Source of the DNA: Alistipes sp.
GTDB taxonomy: Bacteria; Bacteroidota; Bacteroidia; Bacteroidales; Rikenellaceae
Direction: 5' to 3'
NCBI GenBank assembly: GCA_017621455.1
Contig: JAGATC010000019.1
Span: forward strand, 81,576 to 145,575
Length of the DNA: 64,000 bases
Of this stretch, positions 26,467 through 40,743 are shown piece after piece. The notes under the pieces were generated by a model, which did not search any database, had not been told where the DNA came from, and worked only from the letters and a program-made list of their open reading frames with translations. A program made the translations under genes and the position numbers. Each line of letters begins with the position of its first letter. Position 1 is the first letter of the stretch.

Positions 26467-27379
26467 TCACGGCACGGATGAATATATCGTTCATTGAGGG
26501 TATCACCTCGCTTATCGAGCGCAGACCGCATGTGTCGTTAAGGCGGCTGATGACGCTACGCACATCCTCATCCTTCGGGATGAGAATCTTTGCCTCGCGG
26601 TAGCCTCCCACAACACCACGGCTCTCGCCAAGGAGCGATGCTATGCCCTCGGTTGCCGCCGTAAACTGCTCATCATTCGACGCGTATATCACATTGAAGG
26701 TGTTGCCTCCCGCCTCACGGCGTATCTCCTCAACCGAGCCAGAGAGGATGTTATGCGACTTATTTATAAGCGTGATATGGTCGCAAATCTCCTCCACCGA
26801 GGCCATATTGTGCGTCGAGAAGATGATGGTTGCGCCACGGTCACGCAGGCCCAATATCTCCTGCTTGAGCCTATCGGCATTTATGGGGTCGAAGCCCGAA
26901 AATGGCTCGTCGAAGATTAGCAGCTTGGGCTCATGCACCACGGTAGATATGAACTGCACCTTCTGCGCCATACCCTTAGATAGGTCCTCCACCTTACGAT
27001 TCCACCAGTCGGCAAGCTCCAGACGCTCAAACCACCCCTTTAGGCGAGCCTCAGCATCACTCTTACTCATACCCTTAAGGCGGGCGAAGAACATCGCCTG
27101 CTCACCCACGCGCATCTTCTTATATAGACCTCGCTCCTCGGGCATATAGCCGATGTGGAAGATATCCTCTTCGGAGATTACCTTACCATCCAACAAAACA
27201 CGTCCCTTGTCAGCAAGCGTGATGCGTGTGATGACACGTATCAGCGTAGTCTTACCAGCACCATTGGGGCCAAGCAGTCCGTATACAGCACCACGAGGCA
27301 CCGACAACGACACATCTTCGAGCGCCTTATGTCCCGTATAGCTCTTCGAGACGTTTTCCACTTTTAAAATTGTATCCAT
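26453..27379 (-). CDS. ABC exporter ATP-binding protein (NatA-like)
   Basis: 308 residues. Walker A GLLGPNGAGKTTLIRV (about 34-50), the ABC signature LSKGMAQKVQF, Walker B LLIFDEPFSGFDP and the H-loop FSTHNMASVEE are all present, followed by an approximately 90-residue C-terminal extension typical of this subfamily. It powers the overlapping permease gene. It is the sixth gene of the compact unit that starts at the endonuclease IV gene, 11 bases after the GH2 gene. Confidence 0.94.
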   Translation of the reverse strand: MDTILKVENVSKSYTGHKALEDVSLSVPRGAVYGLLGPNGAGKTTLIRVITRITLADKGRVLLDGKVISEEDIFHIGYMPEERGLYKKMRVGEQAMFFARLKGMSKSDAEARLKGWFERLELADWWNRKVEDLSKGMAQKVQFISTVVHEPKLLIFDEPFSGFDPINADRLKQEILGLRDRGATIIFSTHNMASVEEICDHITLINKSHNILSGSVEEIRREAGGNTFNVIYASNDEQFTAATEGIASLLGESRGVVGGYREAKILIPKDEDVRSVISRLNDTCGLRSISEVIPSMNDIFIRAVNGTL

Positions 27380-27390
27380 CGCTGTATCAA

Positions 27391-31106
<3,716 letters not shown>

Positions 31107-31108
31107 AG

Positions 31109-31669
31109 TTATATCAATTCAAGATGTTCTACGAGTATTTTTATGCCGATGGAGATAAGTATGATGCCGCCCACGATGCCTGCCTTGGAGCCGAGACGTG
31201 AGCCAAAGACACTACCAAGATATATGCCTACGGCCGAGAGTAGCATGGTAACGATGCCGATAACCGCCACCGACGTCCAGATGTTGACATTAAGAAATGC
31301 CATCGAGATACCTACGGCCATGGCGTCGATGCTCGTGGCGATGGCCATCAGTAGCATGGTATTAAAGCCGAAGTCGTCGTTCTGCTTCTCCTCGTCGCCC
31401 CACACCGTCTCACGAATCATATTTAGGCCGATAATCAACAATAGACCAAAGGCTATCCAGTGGTCGACGCTTACGACATACTCTGCGAAGCTGCTTGCAA
31501 GTAAGTAGCCTATTACGGGCATAAGTGCCTGGAAACCACCGAACCACACACCAACCATAAGAGCGTGGCGCGGGCGCACGCACTTAAGCGTGATGCCCTT
31601 GCCGACAGATACGGCAAAGGCATCCATAGCCAAACCTACGGAGATAAGTAGTAGTTCGATTACTCCCAT
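31109..31669 (-). CDS. mntP: Manganese efflux pump MntP
   Basis: 186 residues from MGVIELLLISVGLAMDAFAV, six membrane helices. The conserved AMDAFAVSVGKG in helix 1 and ATSIDAMAVGISM in helix 4 are the metal-site repeats of MntP, which exports Mn2+. A longer reading frame extends back to 31786, but the extra residues overlap the GH53 gene and lack family similarity, so the internal ATG at 31669 (7 bases after the GH53 stop) is preferred. Confidence 0.92.
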   Translation of the reverse strand: MGVIELLLISVGLAMDAFAVSVGKGITLKCVRPRHALMVGVWFGGFQALMPVIGYLLASSFAEYVVSVDHWIAFGLLLIIGLNMIRETVWGDEEKQNDDFGFNTMLLMAIATSIDAMAVGISMAFLNVNIWTSVAVIGIVTMLLSAVGIYLGSVFGSRLGSKAGIVGGIILISIGIKILVEHLELI

Positions 31670-31676
31670 AGTGTAG

Positions 31677-32648
31677 TTATTGATTATAGTCATCGAGCGC
31701 AGTAGTTGCTGCTCCCGACTCATCAAAGAGTTTACCCCACTGCGGAGAGGTTGCCTCCCAGATAAAGGTGCCACGGCCAAGGCCATCGGGCAACGAGCGC
31801 ACGATGCGGTCGATGGCGAGGTAGTGGTCGCGATACTCCACCACGATAAGCGGCTTCCTATACTTCACTACAAGGGCATTAGCATTAGCCTCAAGCTCCT
31901 CAAGGGTGCCATGCCACTCGGGATAGTACGACTGACCAATAAGGTCATAATCAACACCATACTTAGCCATGGCGTCGAAGAAACGCTCCGACTCCTCGGC
32001 CTGACCACCCAGCGCCACGTGAATCATGACCTCAGCATCGGGGGCATACTCCCTCACGGCGCGCACACCCTCTTTTAGCAGCCCACACAAGCCCTCAAAT
32101 GAGTGACGCACAGAGCCATAGGGCCAAAGCATGCCGTTGCTCACCTCGTTACCCACCTGCACCATATCGGGGAGTGTGCCCTGTGCCTTAAGAGCCTCAA
32201 GCACCTCCTTGGTGTGGGCATAAACCGCGGCACACACCTCGTCGTATGAGTAGGTCTGCCATGCCTGAGGCATAATCTGCTTAGCAGGGTCTGCCCAGTT
32301 GTCCGAGTAGTGGAAGTCCAAGAGGAAATACATGCCTGCATCCTTGATGCGCTTCGCCATAGCGAGCGTATGCTCTAAGTCGCAATAGCCATCGCGCTGC
32401 GAGTAGCCGAGCTCCGAGCGTGGATTAACGAAGATACGTAGGCGAATGTAGTTAAATCCGTTGTCGCGCATAATCTCTATGGCATCACCCGCGACACCAC
32501 CATCGCTGAAGGTCGTACCACGATCCTCCTGTGACTGTAGCCATGAGATGTCTGCACCCACAGCGTAAGGCTTTTCGATAGATACCTGTGCCGTTACACC
32601 CGATATGGTAAGTAGTGCAAGGGTTAGCAACAAATAGATTCGTTTCAT
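31677..32648 (-). CDS. Arabinogalactan endo-beta-1,4-galactanase (GH53)
   Basis: 323 residues with signal peptide (cleavage near GVTAQVS). GH53 features: opening VGADISWLQSQEDRGTTF, LLDFHYSDNWADPAKQ, acid/base Glu in VQVGNEVSNGMLWP (about residue 168) and nucleophile Glu in LIVVEYRDHY (about 270). It cuts beta-1,4-galactan chains of pectin in the periplasm or at the surface. It is the second gene of the unit, 11 bases after the endonuclease IV gene and 7 before mntP. Confidence 0.93.
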   Translation of the reverse strand: MKRIYLLLTLALLTISGVTAQVSIEKPYAVGADISWLQSQEDRGTTFSDGGVAGDAIEIMRDNGFNYIRLRIFVNPRSELGYSQRDGYCDLEHTLAMAKRIKDAGMYFLLDFHYSDNWADPAKQIMPQAWQTYSYDEVCAAVYAHTKEVLEALKAQGTLPDMVQVGNEVSNGMLWPYGSVRHSFEGLCGLLKEGVRAVREYAPDAEVMIHVALGGQAEESERFFDAMAKYGVDYDLIGQSYYPEWHGTLEELEANANALVVKYRKPLIVVEYRDHYLAIDRIVRSLPDGLGRGTFIWEATSPQWGKLFDESGAATTALDDYNQ

Positions 32649-32659
32649 AGCTGTATAAA

Positions 32660-33505
32660 TTACTGATTAGCAAACTTTTTTAGTGTGGCAATCTCCTCTG
32701 GCCAGCGAGCCACATCGGGAGTCTCCAGAATAAGTGGGATGTTATCGAAGCGCGAGTCCGAGGCGATATAGCGGAAGCACTCCCACCCTATCTCGCCATC
32801 ACCGAGTGGCGCATGACGGTCGATACGGCTACCCAAGGGGCGCATGGCATCGTTAAGGTGCATGCCTCGCAGATATTTGAAGCCTACCACCTCGTCGAAC
32901 TCCGCAAAGGTGGCATCGCACGCCTCCTTGGTACGTAGGTCGTAGCCCGCAGCAAAGGCGTGGCACGTGTCGATGCAGACACCCACACGGCTCTTATCCT
33001 CCACACGGTCGATGATGTGCTTAAGGTGATAGAAGCTAAAGCCGAGGTTCGAGCCCTGACCTGCAGTGTTCTCTATTACGGCGATAACCCCTTTCGTCTG
33101 AGCTAAAGCGATGTTTATAGACTCGGCGATGCGGTCGAGAGACCCCTCCGTAGTGATGCGATTGAGGTGACTACCAGGGTGGAAGTTGAGCCTATCGAGA
33201 CCCAGTCGCTCACAGCGACGCATCTCCTCAATAAACGACTCGCGCGACTTTGCCAAGCCCTCCTCGTCGGGGTGGCCGAGGTTAATTAAGTAGCTATCGT
33301 GGGGAAGGACCTGCGATGCCTCGTAGCCCGCCTCGCTCATTGCAGTCTTAAACTTATCAATTTGCGCCTCGGTGAGTGTGGGTGCAAGCCACTGACGCTG
33401 ATTCTTAGTAAATAGTGCAAAGGCCGTAGCCCCAATATCTTTGGCCTCACGTACGGCATTCTCTACGCCGCCCGCAGCGCTGGTGTGTGCTCCAAAATAT
33501 TTCAT
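32660..33505 (-). CDS. nfo: Deoxyribonuclease IV (AP endonuclease)
   Basis: 281 residues, full length for the family. It opens [18 protein letters not shown] and contains the metal-ligand motifs [57 protein letters not shown] and the late LGDGEIGWE and LILETP. It cleaves the DNA backbone 5' of abasic sites in base excision repair. It heads the seven-gene unit; its promoter box faces that of the DUF3078 gene. Confidence 0.96.
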   Translation of the reverse strand: MKYFGAHTSAAGGVENAVREAKDIGATAFALFTKNQRQWLAPTLTEAQIDKFKTAMSEAGYEASQVLPHDSYLINLGHPDEEGLAKSRESFIEEMRRCERLGLDRLNFHPGSHLNRITTEGSLDRIAESINIALAQTKGVIAVIENTAGQGSNLGFSFYHLKHIIDRVEDKSRVGVCIDTCHAFAAGYDLRTKEACDATFAEFDEVVGFKYLRGMHLNDAMRPLGSRIDRHAPLGDGEIGWECFRYIASDSRFDNIPLILETPDVARWPEEIATLKKFANQ

Positions 33506-33542
33506 AGTATAGCCATTTTCAATTGTTTTGATTTATCATAGG

Positions 33543-33580
33543 CAAAGATACAAAAAATTATGAAAAGATTATTATCTTTG
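33543..33580. promoter_or_regulatory. Divergent -7 boxes: nfo unit (minus) and DUF3078 gene (plus)
   Basis: Minus TATCTTTG at 33550-33543, 38 bases before the nfo start; plus TATCTTTG at 33573-33580, 56 bases before the ATG at 33636. No other promoter-like box is evident down to 25168 on the minus strand, suggesting one long transcript. Confidence 0.65.
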
Positions 33581-33635
33581 CAATTGTAAATAACAATCCC
33601 GATATAAGAATAAACTATAAAACCACATAATTATT

Positions 33636-34715
33636 ATGAAGAAGTTCTATTTAACCCTAACTCTTGCCATCTTCACCACAGTGGGTGCTATGGCACAAGT
33701 ATCTATGGACGATGTAAACACTGGCACGGAGAATCCAACATTCGACAACAACCTTAAACAGCAGGAGCTTAATGCTGACTATGTTTCGGAGGGCGAGCTT
33801 CGTGCCGCACGCATAGTAAAGCGCAAGGAGCACAACACCATCGACTTCTCGGCAAACCTACATGGCTCACTTACAGCATATAGCAAGTCGTGGCAGGCAT
33901 CTGGCGACAATGCCGTAACCATTTTGGCGAACATCAACTTCTTGCACACATACAAGAAGGGTAAGTTCACGCTAACGAACAACGCATCGGCTAAGTTTGG
34001 CTACAACAACATGAAGACCGACCTTGGTGACGGCGTACAGAAGGGCGTATGGTTTAAGAATGTCGACGAGATTGTGCTCTCTACAGCACCACAGTGGGAC
34101 ATGGTCAAGAACTGGACCTATGGTGCTAATGTTAAGTTCCGTACGCAGTTTGCTCCTGGCTACTCGGCACGTGGCGATAAGCAGAAGGGTGCGCAGCGCG
34201 TATCTAACTTCATGGCTCCAGGCTACCTCGACGCATCACTCGGTTTCACCTACGTGCTACCCTCGGAGAAGTTCCCTCTTAAGGTAAACCTCTCACCCAT
34301 AGCTATGAGCGCCACCTACCTTGAGGACGAGAACCTATCTAACCGTTATGGTGTACCTGAGGGTCACCGCTCGAAGTATGAGGGAGGTCTTTCGGTTCAG
34401 CTCGACTTCGACAAGACATGGGGTAAGAATGGCTGGTTGCGCTATCGCACAACAGCATACTCGTTCTACGGTTGGATTACCGACCTATCGGCTATGGCCA
34501 AGTTCGAGCCTGCAGAGTTGGAGGATGGCACTATGTCAAAATATGAGCATGTGGTGCCCACCGTTCGTTGGGAGAACACCATCGACATCAAGGCGACAAA
34601 GTATATCTCAACACAGATTTACTTCCAGCTCTACTACAACAAGGCTGAGATCAACAAGCTACAGGTGTCGTCGATGCTTAGCGTAGGTCTCACCTATACA
34701 TTCAAGAACAAGTAG
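33636..34715 (+). CDS. DUF3078-type outer membrane beta-barrel protein
   Basis: 359 residues with signal peptide (cleavage near GAMAQVS). The barrel region has the DUF3078 pattern (SANLHGSLTAYSKSWQASGD, then LHTYKKGKFTLTNNASAKFG) of alternating strands to a C-terminal SVGLTYTFKNK. Function of the family is unknown; probably outer membrane located. It lies 53 bases before the S41 protease gene. Confidence 0.87.
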   Translation: MKKFYLTLTLAIFTTVGAMAQVSMDDVNTGTENPTFDNNLKQQELNADYVSEGELRAARIVKRKEHNTIDFSANLHGSLTAYSKSWQASGDNAVTILANINFLHTYKKGKFTLTNNASAKFGYNNMKTDLGDGVQKGVWFKNVDEIVLSTAPQWDMVKNWTYGANVKFRTQFAPGYSARGDKQKGAQRVSNFMAPGYLDASLGFTYVLPSEKFPLKVNLSPIAMSATYLEDENLSNRYGVPEGHRSKYEGGLSVQLDFDKTWGKNGWLRYRTTAYSFYGWITDLSAMAKFEPAELEDGTMSKYEHVVPTVRWENTIDIKATKYISTQIYFQLYYNKAEINKLQVSSMLSVGLTYTFKNK

Positions 34716-34768
34716 TAGATACTAATCATCACCTTTGGGCGTTAGCATAGAAAACCCCAATATAGTCT

Positions 34769-36475
34769 ATGTCGAAGAGGAGATTTTTGAACATCACCAC
34801 ACTACTGACGACGCTGGCAGCAGTGGCGATTGTAGGTGTAACCCTATGGCTTGGTATAGGCATAGGACGCAGCAACGAACTGGCATATATCAATGAGCTA
34901 CAGGCCTCTATTGACGAGTGCAATGCCACCATTGAGGCCCGTAATAGAGCCACCGTGGATGGCTACTATAACAGCGATGACAAGCTCCTACAGACTATCG
35001 CCGTTGTTAACGACTTCTATGTCGACCCCATTAAGCTTGATACCATCTACGAGAAGGCCATACCGGCACTTCTCTCGGAGCTTGACCCTCACTCGGAGTA
35101 TATCCCCGCCAGGATGTTCTCTGCGGTTAACGAGTCGCTCGAGGGCGAGTTCGACGGCATAGGCATCGTCTTTAACGCCTCCACCGACACCATCACGGTG
35201 CTTAGCGTCATACCTCAAGGTCCCTCTGCCAAGGCGGGTGTGCGCCCTGGTGACCGCATCGTGAAAATCGACGGCAGAGATGTGGCGGGCCAGAAGCTCC
35301 CCCAGGACTCTATGGTGCGCCTTATGCGTGGTCCCCGAGGCTCGCATGTCCAGCTCTCGATAAAGCGTGCATCGCTCGACCATCTGGTGGATGTGGATGT
35401 TACACGTGCTGCCATCGAGCTACACAGCATCGAGACCTCGTTTATGCTCGACCGTGAGGCGAAGATTGGCTATGTGCGTCTGTCGCAGTTTGCCCGCACC
35501 TCACATGACGAGATGCGCAAGGCGCTCACAGCACTTCAGACCGAGGGTATGCGTGGCGTTGTCATCGACCTACGCGGCAATGGTGGTGGCTTCCTCGACC
35601 AGGCGATACTCATCGCCAACGAGTTCCTCCCCGCCAAACGACTTATCGTATATACCGAGGACCGCTTTGGCCAGCAGATTAAGGAGTATAGCCACGGCAA
35701 TGGCAGCTTCACCGACATTGAGATTGCGATACTTGTGGATGAGACAAGTGCCTCGTCGAGCGAGATTCTGGCAGGTGCCATGCAGGATAACGACCGTGGT
35801 GTTATTATCGGCCGCCGCACCTTCGGCAAAGGTCTTGTGCAGTCGCAGATACCCTTCTCGGATGGCTCGGCGATACGTATTACCGTGGCACGCTACTACA
35901 CCCCCTCAGGACGCTCCATTCAGCGCCCATACACCAATGGTGACGAGATGGCCTACCACATGGATATAATAGACCGCTACAACCGCAATGAGTTCTTCAC
36001 GGCAGACTCCATACACTTCGACGAGTCGCAGAAGTTCAAGACACGCGGTGGTCGTACCGTCTATGGCGGTGGTGGCATTATGCCCGACATCTTCATGCCC
36101 CTCGACACTATGGGCATGAGCGACTACTATAACCGCGTGTGGAACACTAACGTGCTCTACCGCTACACCATGGAGTACACCGACCGCCATCGCAGCGCTA
36201 TGGACAACATAACCACCCTTGCGGAGCTCGACTCGTTGCTCAACAGCAGCGATCTTGTTGCCGACTTTGTGGCCTATGCCGAGCGTAATGGTGTGGAGAC
36301 CGACAAGGAGGGTCTTGAGATCTCTCGCGATGTTATCGAAGCACAGCTCCGCGCCTATATCGGCCGTAACGCCATGGACGACGAGGCAGGCTTCTACTAT
36401 AACATCTACGCTATTGACAAGACGTTGCAGCGCGCCGTGAAGGAGCTACGCACCAAGATAAATAAGAAGAAGTAA
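34769..36475 (+). CDS. S41 family C-terminal processing protease
   Basis: 568 residues. N-terminal membrane anchor (TTLAAVAIVGVTLWLGIGIG), a helical region, a PDZ domain (GEFDGIGIVFNASTDTITV, GVRPGDRIVKIDGRDVAG) and an S41 catalytic core (GVVIDLRGNGGGFLDQAI, VDETSASSSEILAGAMQD, GRRTFGKGLVQ) with the Ser/Lys dyad visible in SSSE and GKG. It cleaves periplasmic proteins from their C-terminal side. The next small membrane gene starts 2 bases downstream. Confidence 0.94.
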   Translation: MSKRRFLNITTLLTTLAAVAIVGVTLWLGIGIGRSNELAYINELQASIDECNATIEARNRATVDGYYNSDDKLLQTIAVVNDFYVDPIKLDTIYEKAIPALLSELDPHSEYIPARMFSAVNESLEGEFDGIGIVFNASTDTITVLSVIPQGPSAKAGVRPGDRIVKIDGRDVAGQKLPQDSMVRLMRGPRGSHVQLSIKRASLDHLVDVDVTRAAIELHSIETSFMLDREAKIGYVRLSQFARTSHDEMRKALTALQTEGMRGVVIDLRGNGGGFLDQAILIANEFLPAKRLIVYTEDRFGQQIKEYSHGNGSFTDIEIAILVDETSASSSEILAGAMQDNDRGVIIGRRTFGKGLVQSQIPFSDGSAIRITVARYYTPSGRSIQRPYTNGDEMAYHMDIIDRYNRNEFFTADSIHFDESQKFKTRGGRTVYGGGGIMPDIFMPLDTMGMSDYYNRVWNTNVLYRYTMEYTDRHRSAMDNITTLAELDSLLNSSDLVADFVAYAERNGVETDKEGLEISRDVIEAQLRAYIGRNAMDDEAGFYYNIYAIDKTLQRAVKELRTKINKKK

Positions 36476-36477
36476 CT

Positions 36478-36711
36478 ATGAATCGACTATTAGGCTGGCT
36501 CTTAGCCATCATCGCCCTTGCCATTATAGTATTTGCTGTTATGAACTATGGCAACTACTCCTCTATGTATTTCGACGAACAGGATGTAACAAGTGCCTCA
36601 GATACCGAAATCTCGGATATAAGTCCTATGGGAGAGGATGCTCCCAGTGAGGATACATCCCTATCCACGAACGATACAACAGCTACTACGAGCGCTGACA
36701 TAATAGAATAG
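36478..36711 (+). CDS. Small single-pass membrane protein with acidic tail
   Basis: 77 residues: one helix (LLGWLLAIIALAIIVFAVM) and a 50-residue Ser/Thr/Asp-rich tail. Starts 2 bases after the S41 protease stop, so it is translationally linked and may be a partner of the protease. No family recognised. Confidence 0.75.
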   Translation: MNRLLGWLLAIIALAIIVFAVMNYGNYSSMYFDEQDVTSASDTEISDISPMGEDAPSEDTSLSTNDTTATTSADIIE

Positions 36712-36741
36712 AATTACCTCTACGAGCTGATATTAAGTTAT

Positions 36742-36788
36742 AAAAATATGAGAGTGACTAAAATTAAGTTAGTCACTCTCATATTTTT
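36742..36788. terminator. Bidirectional terminator between convergent genes
   Basis: A 19-bp perfect inverted repeat (36742-36760 with 36770-36788) with A runs on one side and T runs on the other serves both the plus-strand protease unit and the minus-strand lipoprotein unit. Confidence 0.93.
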
Positions 36789-36802
36789 AGCTGGTTCTAC
36801 AA

Positions 36803-38743
36803 CTATCTTACTGCAACGACCTTGCCCGAACTACGATCAACTACCACAGCCTGAGCACGTGTCGATGAGTTGAGCTTGTCGATAAGCTCCTCGGCCGACT
36901 TGCCCTCGCTTGGTGCATATTGGATAACCTCCGAACGCCACATTGGTGTAACATCACCCTTGTGGTCGAAAGCTGCCGCACAGAGATAGTAGGGCATATT
37001 ATACGATGCAGTCTTTGTGATAAGAGGCTCGCAGGTATAGAATAATAGGTCGAAGAAGATAAGGTCCTCGCCTAATTCATTGTATGTCGGAACATCGACA
37101 AACAGTGTGAAAATCTCAGGTGTAGGAATATCGGTCTTTACCTCAATCCACATCAAGAAGTACTCGTCATCAGGCATACCTGCACAGTTGCCAAAACGCA
37201 CTGGGTCAAGCGCCATAGCCTCCGAGATAATGTAGGGGCCACCGTAGTTAACCTCAGAGATAGCTACCTCGCACTCGCCCTCATCGTCGGTGGTGAAGAT
37301 GTGCTTGAATACGGGGGTGGTAACGATGCCTCCACTATATCCGAATGCTATTACAACATATTCTGTTGAGGGGTAGAGCGAACTCATATGCGAGCTGATA
37401 GGACCTCTAAACTCATAGGCCCAAGAACGAAATTCTCCAAGAACAGCCTCACGAAGGTCATCATCGGTGAAGTTAGGCTTCATATACTCCGTAGGTGTGA
37501 AGAGCATTATGTATGTTTCGTCATCTACCGATGGGGTAATCTTAAGGTCACAGATGCGCACATAGCTCTCCACCTCAATCTCAATAGTCATATCCGATGC
37601 CGTAACCTTGTCGGTAGAGAAGTTTACGATGACAGGCTCCGATGTCATCTGATAGTGGCCGTCAACCATCTCCAAGGCGTAGATTACAGCAGTATAGAGT
37701 GTATATGACATAAGTTCGCGCTCAACTGTTGCTTCGCCCTTATGGCAGAATAAATCGAGGATGCGCTCCTCGGTGATGCCTCCCGCAAGGTTGTTGCAGT
37801 ATAGATTTATCCATGTGTGTGCCACAAGGTCGGCATACTCCTCTTCCGACATTTCGCCGTTGGGGTCAAAGTATTGCTCCTCGTTGTAGCCGAAAATCTG
37901 CATTGTGTAGTAGCCATCGTAGCCCTTTGGCGAGATGTTGAAAGCTACATTTGCACCATCTACGCTGTACTCTACATCAAAGTCGATGGTTCGGCGCTCT
38001 GCCAACGGGGGCTCAATCATACTCCAAGCAATGCTGGTAATCATCTCACAGTCGTCCTCCGCCTCGTTGAACTTCACGCCATAAGCGTAAATCACCGACT
38101 GCTCGCCGGGACGAATACCAGGCCAAGCAGCGCGTGTTTTACCCTGGAAGAGAACCTTGTTACGCTCCATGTACTGCTTGAGCGATATGCCATCAAACTC
38201 GGCACCTCGCTTGAAGTAGAACATATCGTCATCAAAGAGTGCCTCGGCTGTAAGCAGGTTGTTATCAAGGAAATAAGACAGGTCTGATTTGTACATAACA
38301 TAGTACATCTCAGGGTCTACGGGTGTAACTGCTGTGATGCACGAATTACCCGTAAGCTCCTCGATAACAACAGATATTGCCTCAGGCGCTGCTGCCTCCT
38401 GCTTTACGCTGAGCATGATGCTCTCGGCGCTCTTGTAGCTGACTGTAACCTCTGCTGTTCGCTCTGCACCCTCGTTAGCTACAACTCTGATTTTGATGTT
38501 GCCCGCCTCGGCTGCGATGCTCTCAATCCACTCGGCATCGTAGTCAAACTTTAGCTCCTCGCCCTCTATGGGGTTTGCGATAGAGTAACGTACGGTGTAG
38601 TCGCCACCCTCGGCCTTGACGCTGAGGTTTCGTGTGGCAATGGCAATCTCAGATGCCTCGCCCTCGGGCGCAGGCTTTTCACACGCAGTGAGCGCAAGGA
38701 GTGCCACTGCGAGCAAAGAATATAATTTCGAAAATCTCTTCAT
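36803..38743 (-). CDS. BACON-domain surface lipoprotein
   Basis: 646 residues. Lipobox ALLALTACEKP, then one BACON-type domain (about 32-120, NLSVKAEGGDYTVRYSIAN ... VSYKSAESIMLSVKQEA). The remaining 520 residues are strand-rich repeats (DMTIEIEVESYVRICDLKI; CEVAISEVNYGGPYIISEA) of unknown family. BACON domains are thought to bind mucin or carbohydrate, so a surface role at the mucus layer is inference. It starts 7 bases after the interrupted lipoprotein gene and is a relative of it at the N-terminus. Confidence 0.87.
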   Translation of the reverse strand: MKRFSKLYSLLAVALLALTACEKPAPEGEASEIAIATRNLSVKAEGGDYTVRYSIANPIEGEELKFDYDAEWIESIAAEAGNIKIRVVANEGAERTAEVTVSYKSAESIMLSVKQEAAAPEAISVVIEELTGNSCITAVTPVDPEMYYVMYKSDLSYFLDNNLLTAEALFDDDMFYFKRGAEFDGISLKQYMERNKVLFQGKTRAAWPGIRPGEQSVIYAYGVKFNEAEDDCEMITSIAWSMIEPPLAERRTIDFDVEYSVDGANVAFNISPKGYDGYYTMQIFGYNEEQYFDPNGEMSEEEYADLVAHTWINLYCNNLAGGITEERILDLFCHKGEATVERELMSYTLYTAVIYALEMVDGHYQMTSEPVIVNFSTDKVTASDMTIEIEVESYVRICDLKITPSVDDETYIMLFTPTEYMKPNFTDDDLREAVLGEFRSWAYEFRGPISSHMSSLYPSTEYVVIAFGYSGGIVTTPVFKHIFTTDDEGECEVAISEVNYGGPYIISEAMALDPVRFGNCAGMPDDEYFLMWIEVKTDIPTPEIFTLFVDVPTYNELGEDLIFFDLLFYTCEPLITKTASYNMPYYLCAAAFDHKGDVTPMWRSEVIQYAPSEGKSAEELIDKLNSSTRAQAVVVDRSSGKVVAVR

Positions 38744-38750
38744 AGACTTA

Positions 38751-40712
38751 TTAGTTTACAGATGTGGGTAGTGGACCAGCAAACTCGATGATACGACCGT
38801 CGAGCGTTACAAAGCGGGCATTGTAGGTATATGTGCCGTCGCCATTATCGGTGTACTCAAAGGTATAGTCCTCGTTGTTGATGTCAATCTTTGTGTCGTT
38901 GTAGTTGATATAAGGCATATAAATCTTGCCACTATCAAGGTTGAAGACCAACTCGTTCTCCACCTCGTCGTAGAAGTAGAAGAAGAGCCCTGAGAAGCCT
39001 GCGTCTACCAACTCAACATAGGTGGGGGTATAGTCGAGCTTTGTACCTGCAAGTTGCTCATAGTTGTAGCCACTGACAGCGCCTGTGTAGTTGATGGTAT
39101 AGTTACCACCATTGTATACCCACTCTATCTGGAAAGATGCCGTTTTGTTGTCGAAATCGTTTAGAACAACCACATTAGCTGATGTAATCGTGCCAAATTC
39201 ATCACCGTGGCCATGCTCGCAATAGTTGAGTGTCATTGTGCCATCTTCGGTAGAGTATACGCCATCGGGAATGGGCATACTTACCTCAATATCCGAATGC
39301 TTGAAGTTGAACTTGTGGCCTAATAGCTCATCGTACCAGAAGATAATCTCCTTCTCGCCTACCTTGTCGTAGTAAACACTGGCGCTCGACACCTCGACAG
39401 CTGTCACCGAGCCGTCGCTGGTATTCTTATTATAGTCGAAGCCTATCACCGTGCCTGTCCAAAGAATGGTGTAGATAACATCGTTGTATGTCCAGGCAAT
39501 GTCGAAGCGTGTCTGACCATTCGATGTAAGAGCCTCGAGCGATGCGTTGAGCATCTTGCCATTTAATACGCCATACTCGTGGTAGCAGTAGCGCTTGCTG
39601 AGTGTGCCATCTGCCATTGAGTACATACCGTTGGGGATATAGCCACCGCTAAGGTCTGCAAATATGTCGAATACATAGACTGTGTTGTCCTTAGTTGTGA
39701 AGTGCAACTCAAACTCGCCGCCATAGTCGTGCACCATCTGCACACGGTCAATCACAACCTCGACAGTCTCGGTTGTTGCCTGCTTGGCAGCCTGAGTGAT
39801 AGCAATCTCGCGAGCCTCTACACCGAGGTACTCTACCTTGATGATTGCCTCACGGGGCTCAGGGCTCTCGTTGGCTGCTGCCTGAAGCTTAATAGCGTAG
39901 GCCGTAGCGCTCACTGTTAGCCAGTTAGCCTCTGTGGTGAGTTTGAGCTCCTCGCCTTCGATAGCGTTCTCGATAACATAGCTTATCGAGTACTCGCCAC
40001 CCGAAGCAGCTACCTCCAACTCGCTGTTGCCGATAATAAGTTCTGGACGCATACGAGCCTCCTGCTTAACCTTGAACTCTACGCTCTCAGCCCCCTCGTA
40101 GGCTACCGAAACCACAGCCTCGCGGCTCTCGAACGCCTCGTTTACGGCCACAACAAAGCTGATAGCGCCAGCCTCTGCCTTAAGCTCCGAAATCCACTCG
40201 GCATCGGTTGTTGCTACAGGCTCAACGCCCTCCGCAGCATTCTCCACGCTGTATGCTACGCTGTAGTTACCACCTTCGGCGCTCGCCTCAACGGTCGACT
40301 CCTCGATGCCAAGCACGGGGGCATCGGGGCTAACGGGTGTTGCGCCCAACTGCTTCACGCTTACCGACTTAACGATGTTATCGTAGCGCACCTCAATGGT
40401 TGCCATACGACTATTCTAACTCTCGTTAAGGGCAACAACAAGGGCTATCCTGCCATCTGTAGCGTAGCTGTTCTCGTTCTCCGTAATCCAGTCGGCCTCG
40501 GTTGTTGCCATTACTGTAGCGCCCGCCTTGGGATTCTCGATAGTGTACTCAATTACAAGCTCGCCACCCTCGGCCGCAAGCTCTACAGATGCCTCAGAGG
40601 TAACCTCAAACTTAACAGGCTTTGGCTCCTCTACATTGGGGTTATCGCAGGCTACAAATGCCAACGACAGTGCCACAACGAGCAATGATAGTTTAGAAAT
40701 AAGATTTTTCAT
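38751..40712 (-). pseudogene. BACON-domain lipoprotein split by an in-frame amber codon
   Basis: Two frames (98 residues, 40416-40712; 551 residues, 38751-40406) are in the same phase, separated only by TAG AAT AGT CGT. Reading through the TAG (40416-40418) gives a continuous 653-residue protein: lipobox SLAFVACDNP, three BACON domains, then three copies of a second beta module. The break falls inside the first BACON domain (ALNES, stop, NSRMATIEVRYD), where related domains have Glu; GAG to TAG is one change. The second frame has no signal peptide of its own. If not a sequencing or assembly error, the product is lost or needs readthrough. Promoter and downstream gene look intact. Confidence 0.85.
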
Positions 40713-40743
40713 AATATTTAGGTATGTTGTGTTCTTTATTAGG

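Noticed and set aside
31670..31786. Longer start for mntP
   Set aside because: The extra 39 residues overlap the GH53 gene, are not hydrophobic like the family opening, and a good ATG lies 7 bases after the GH53 stop.
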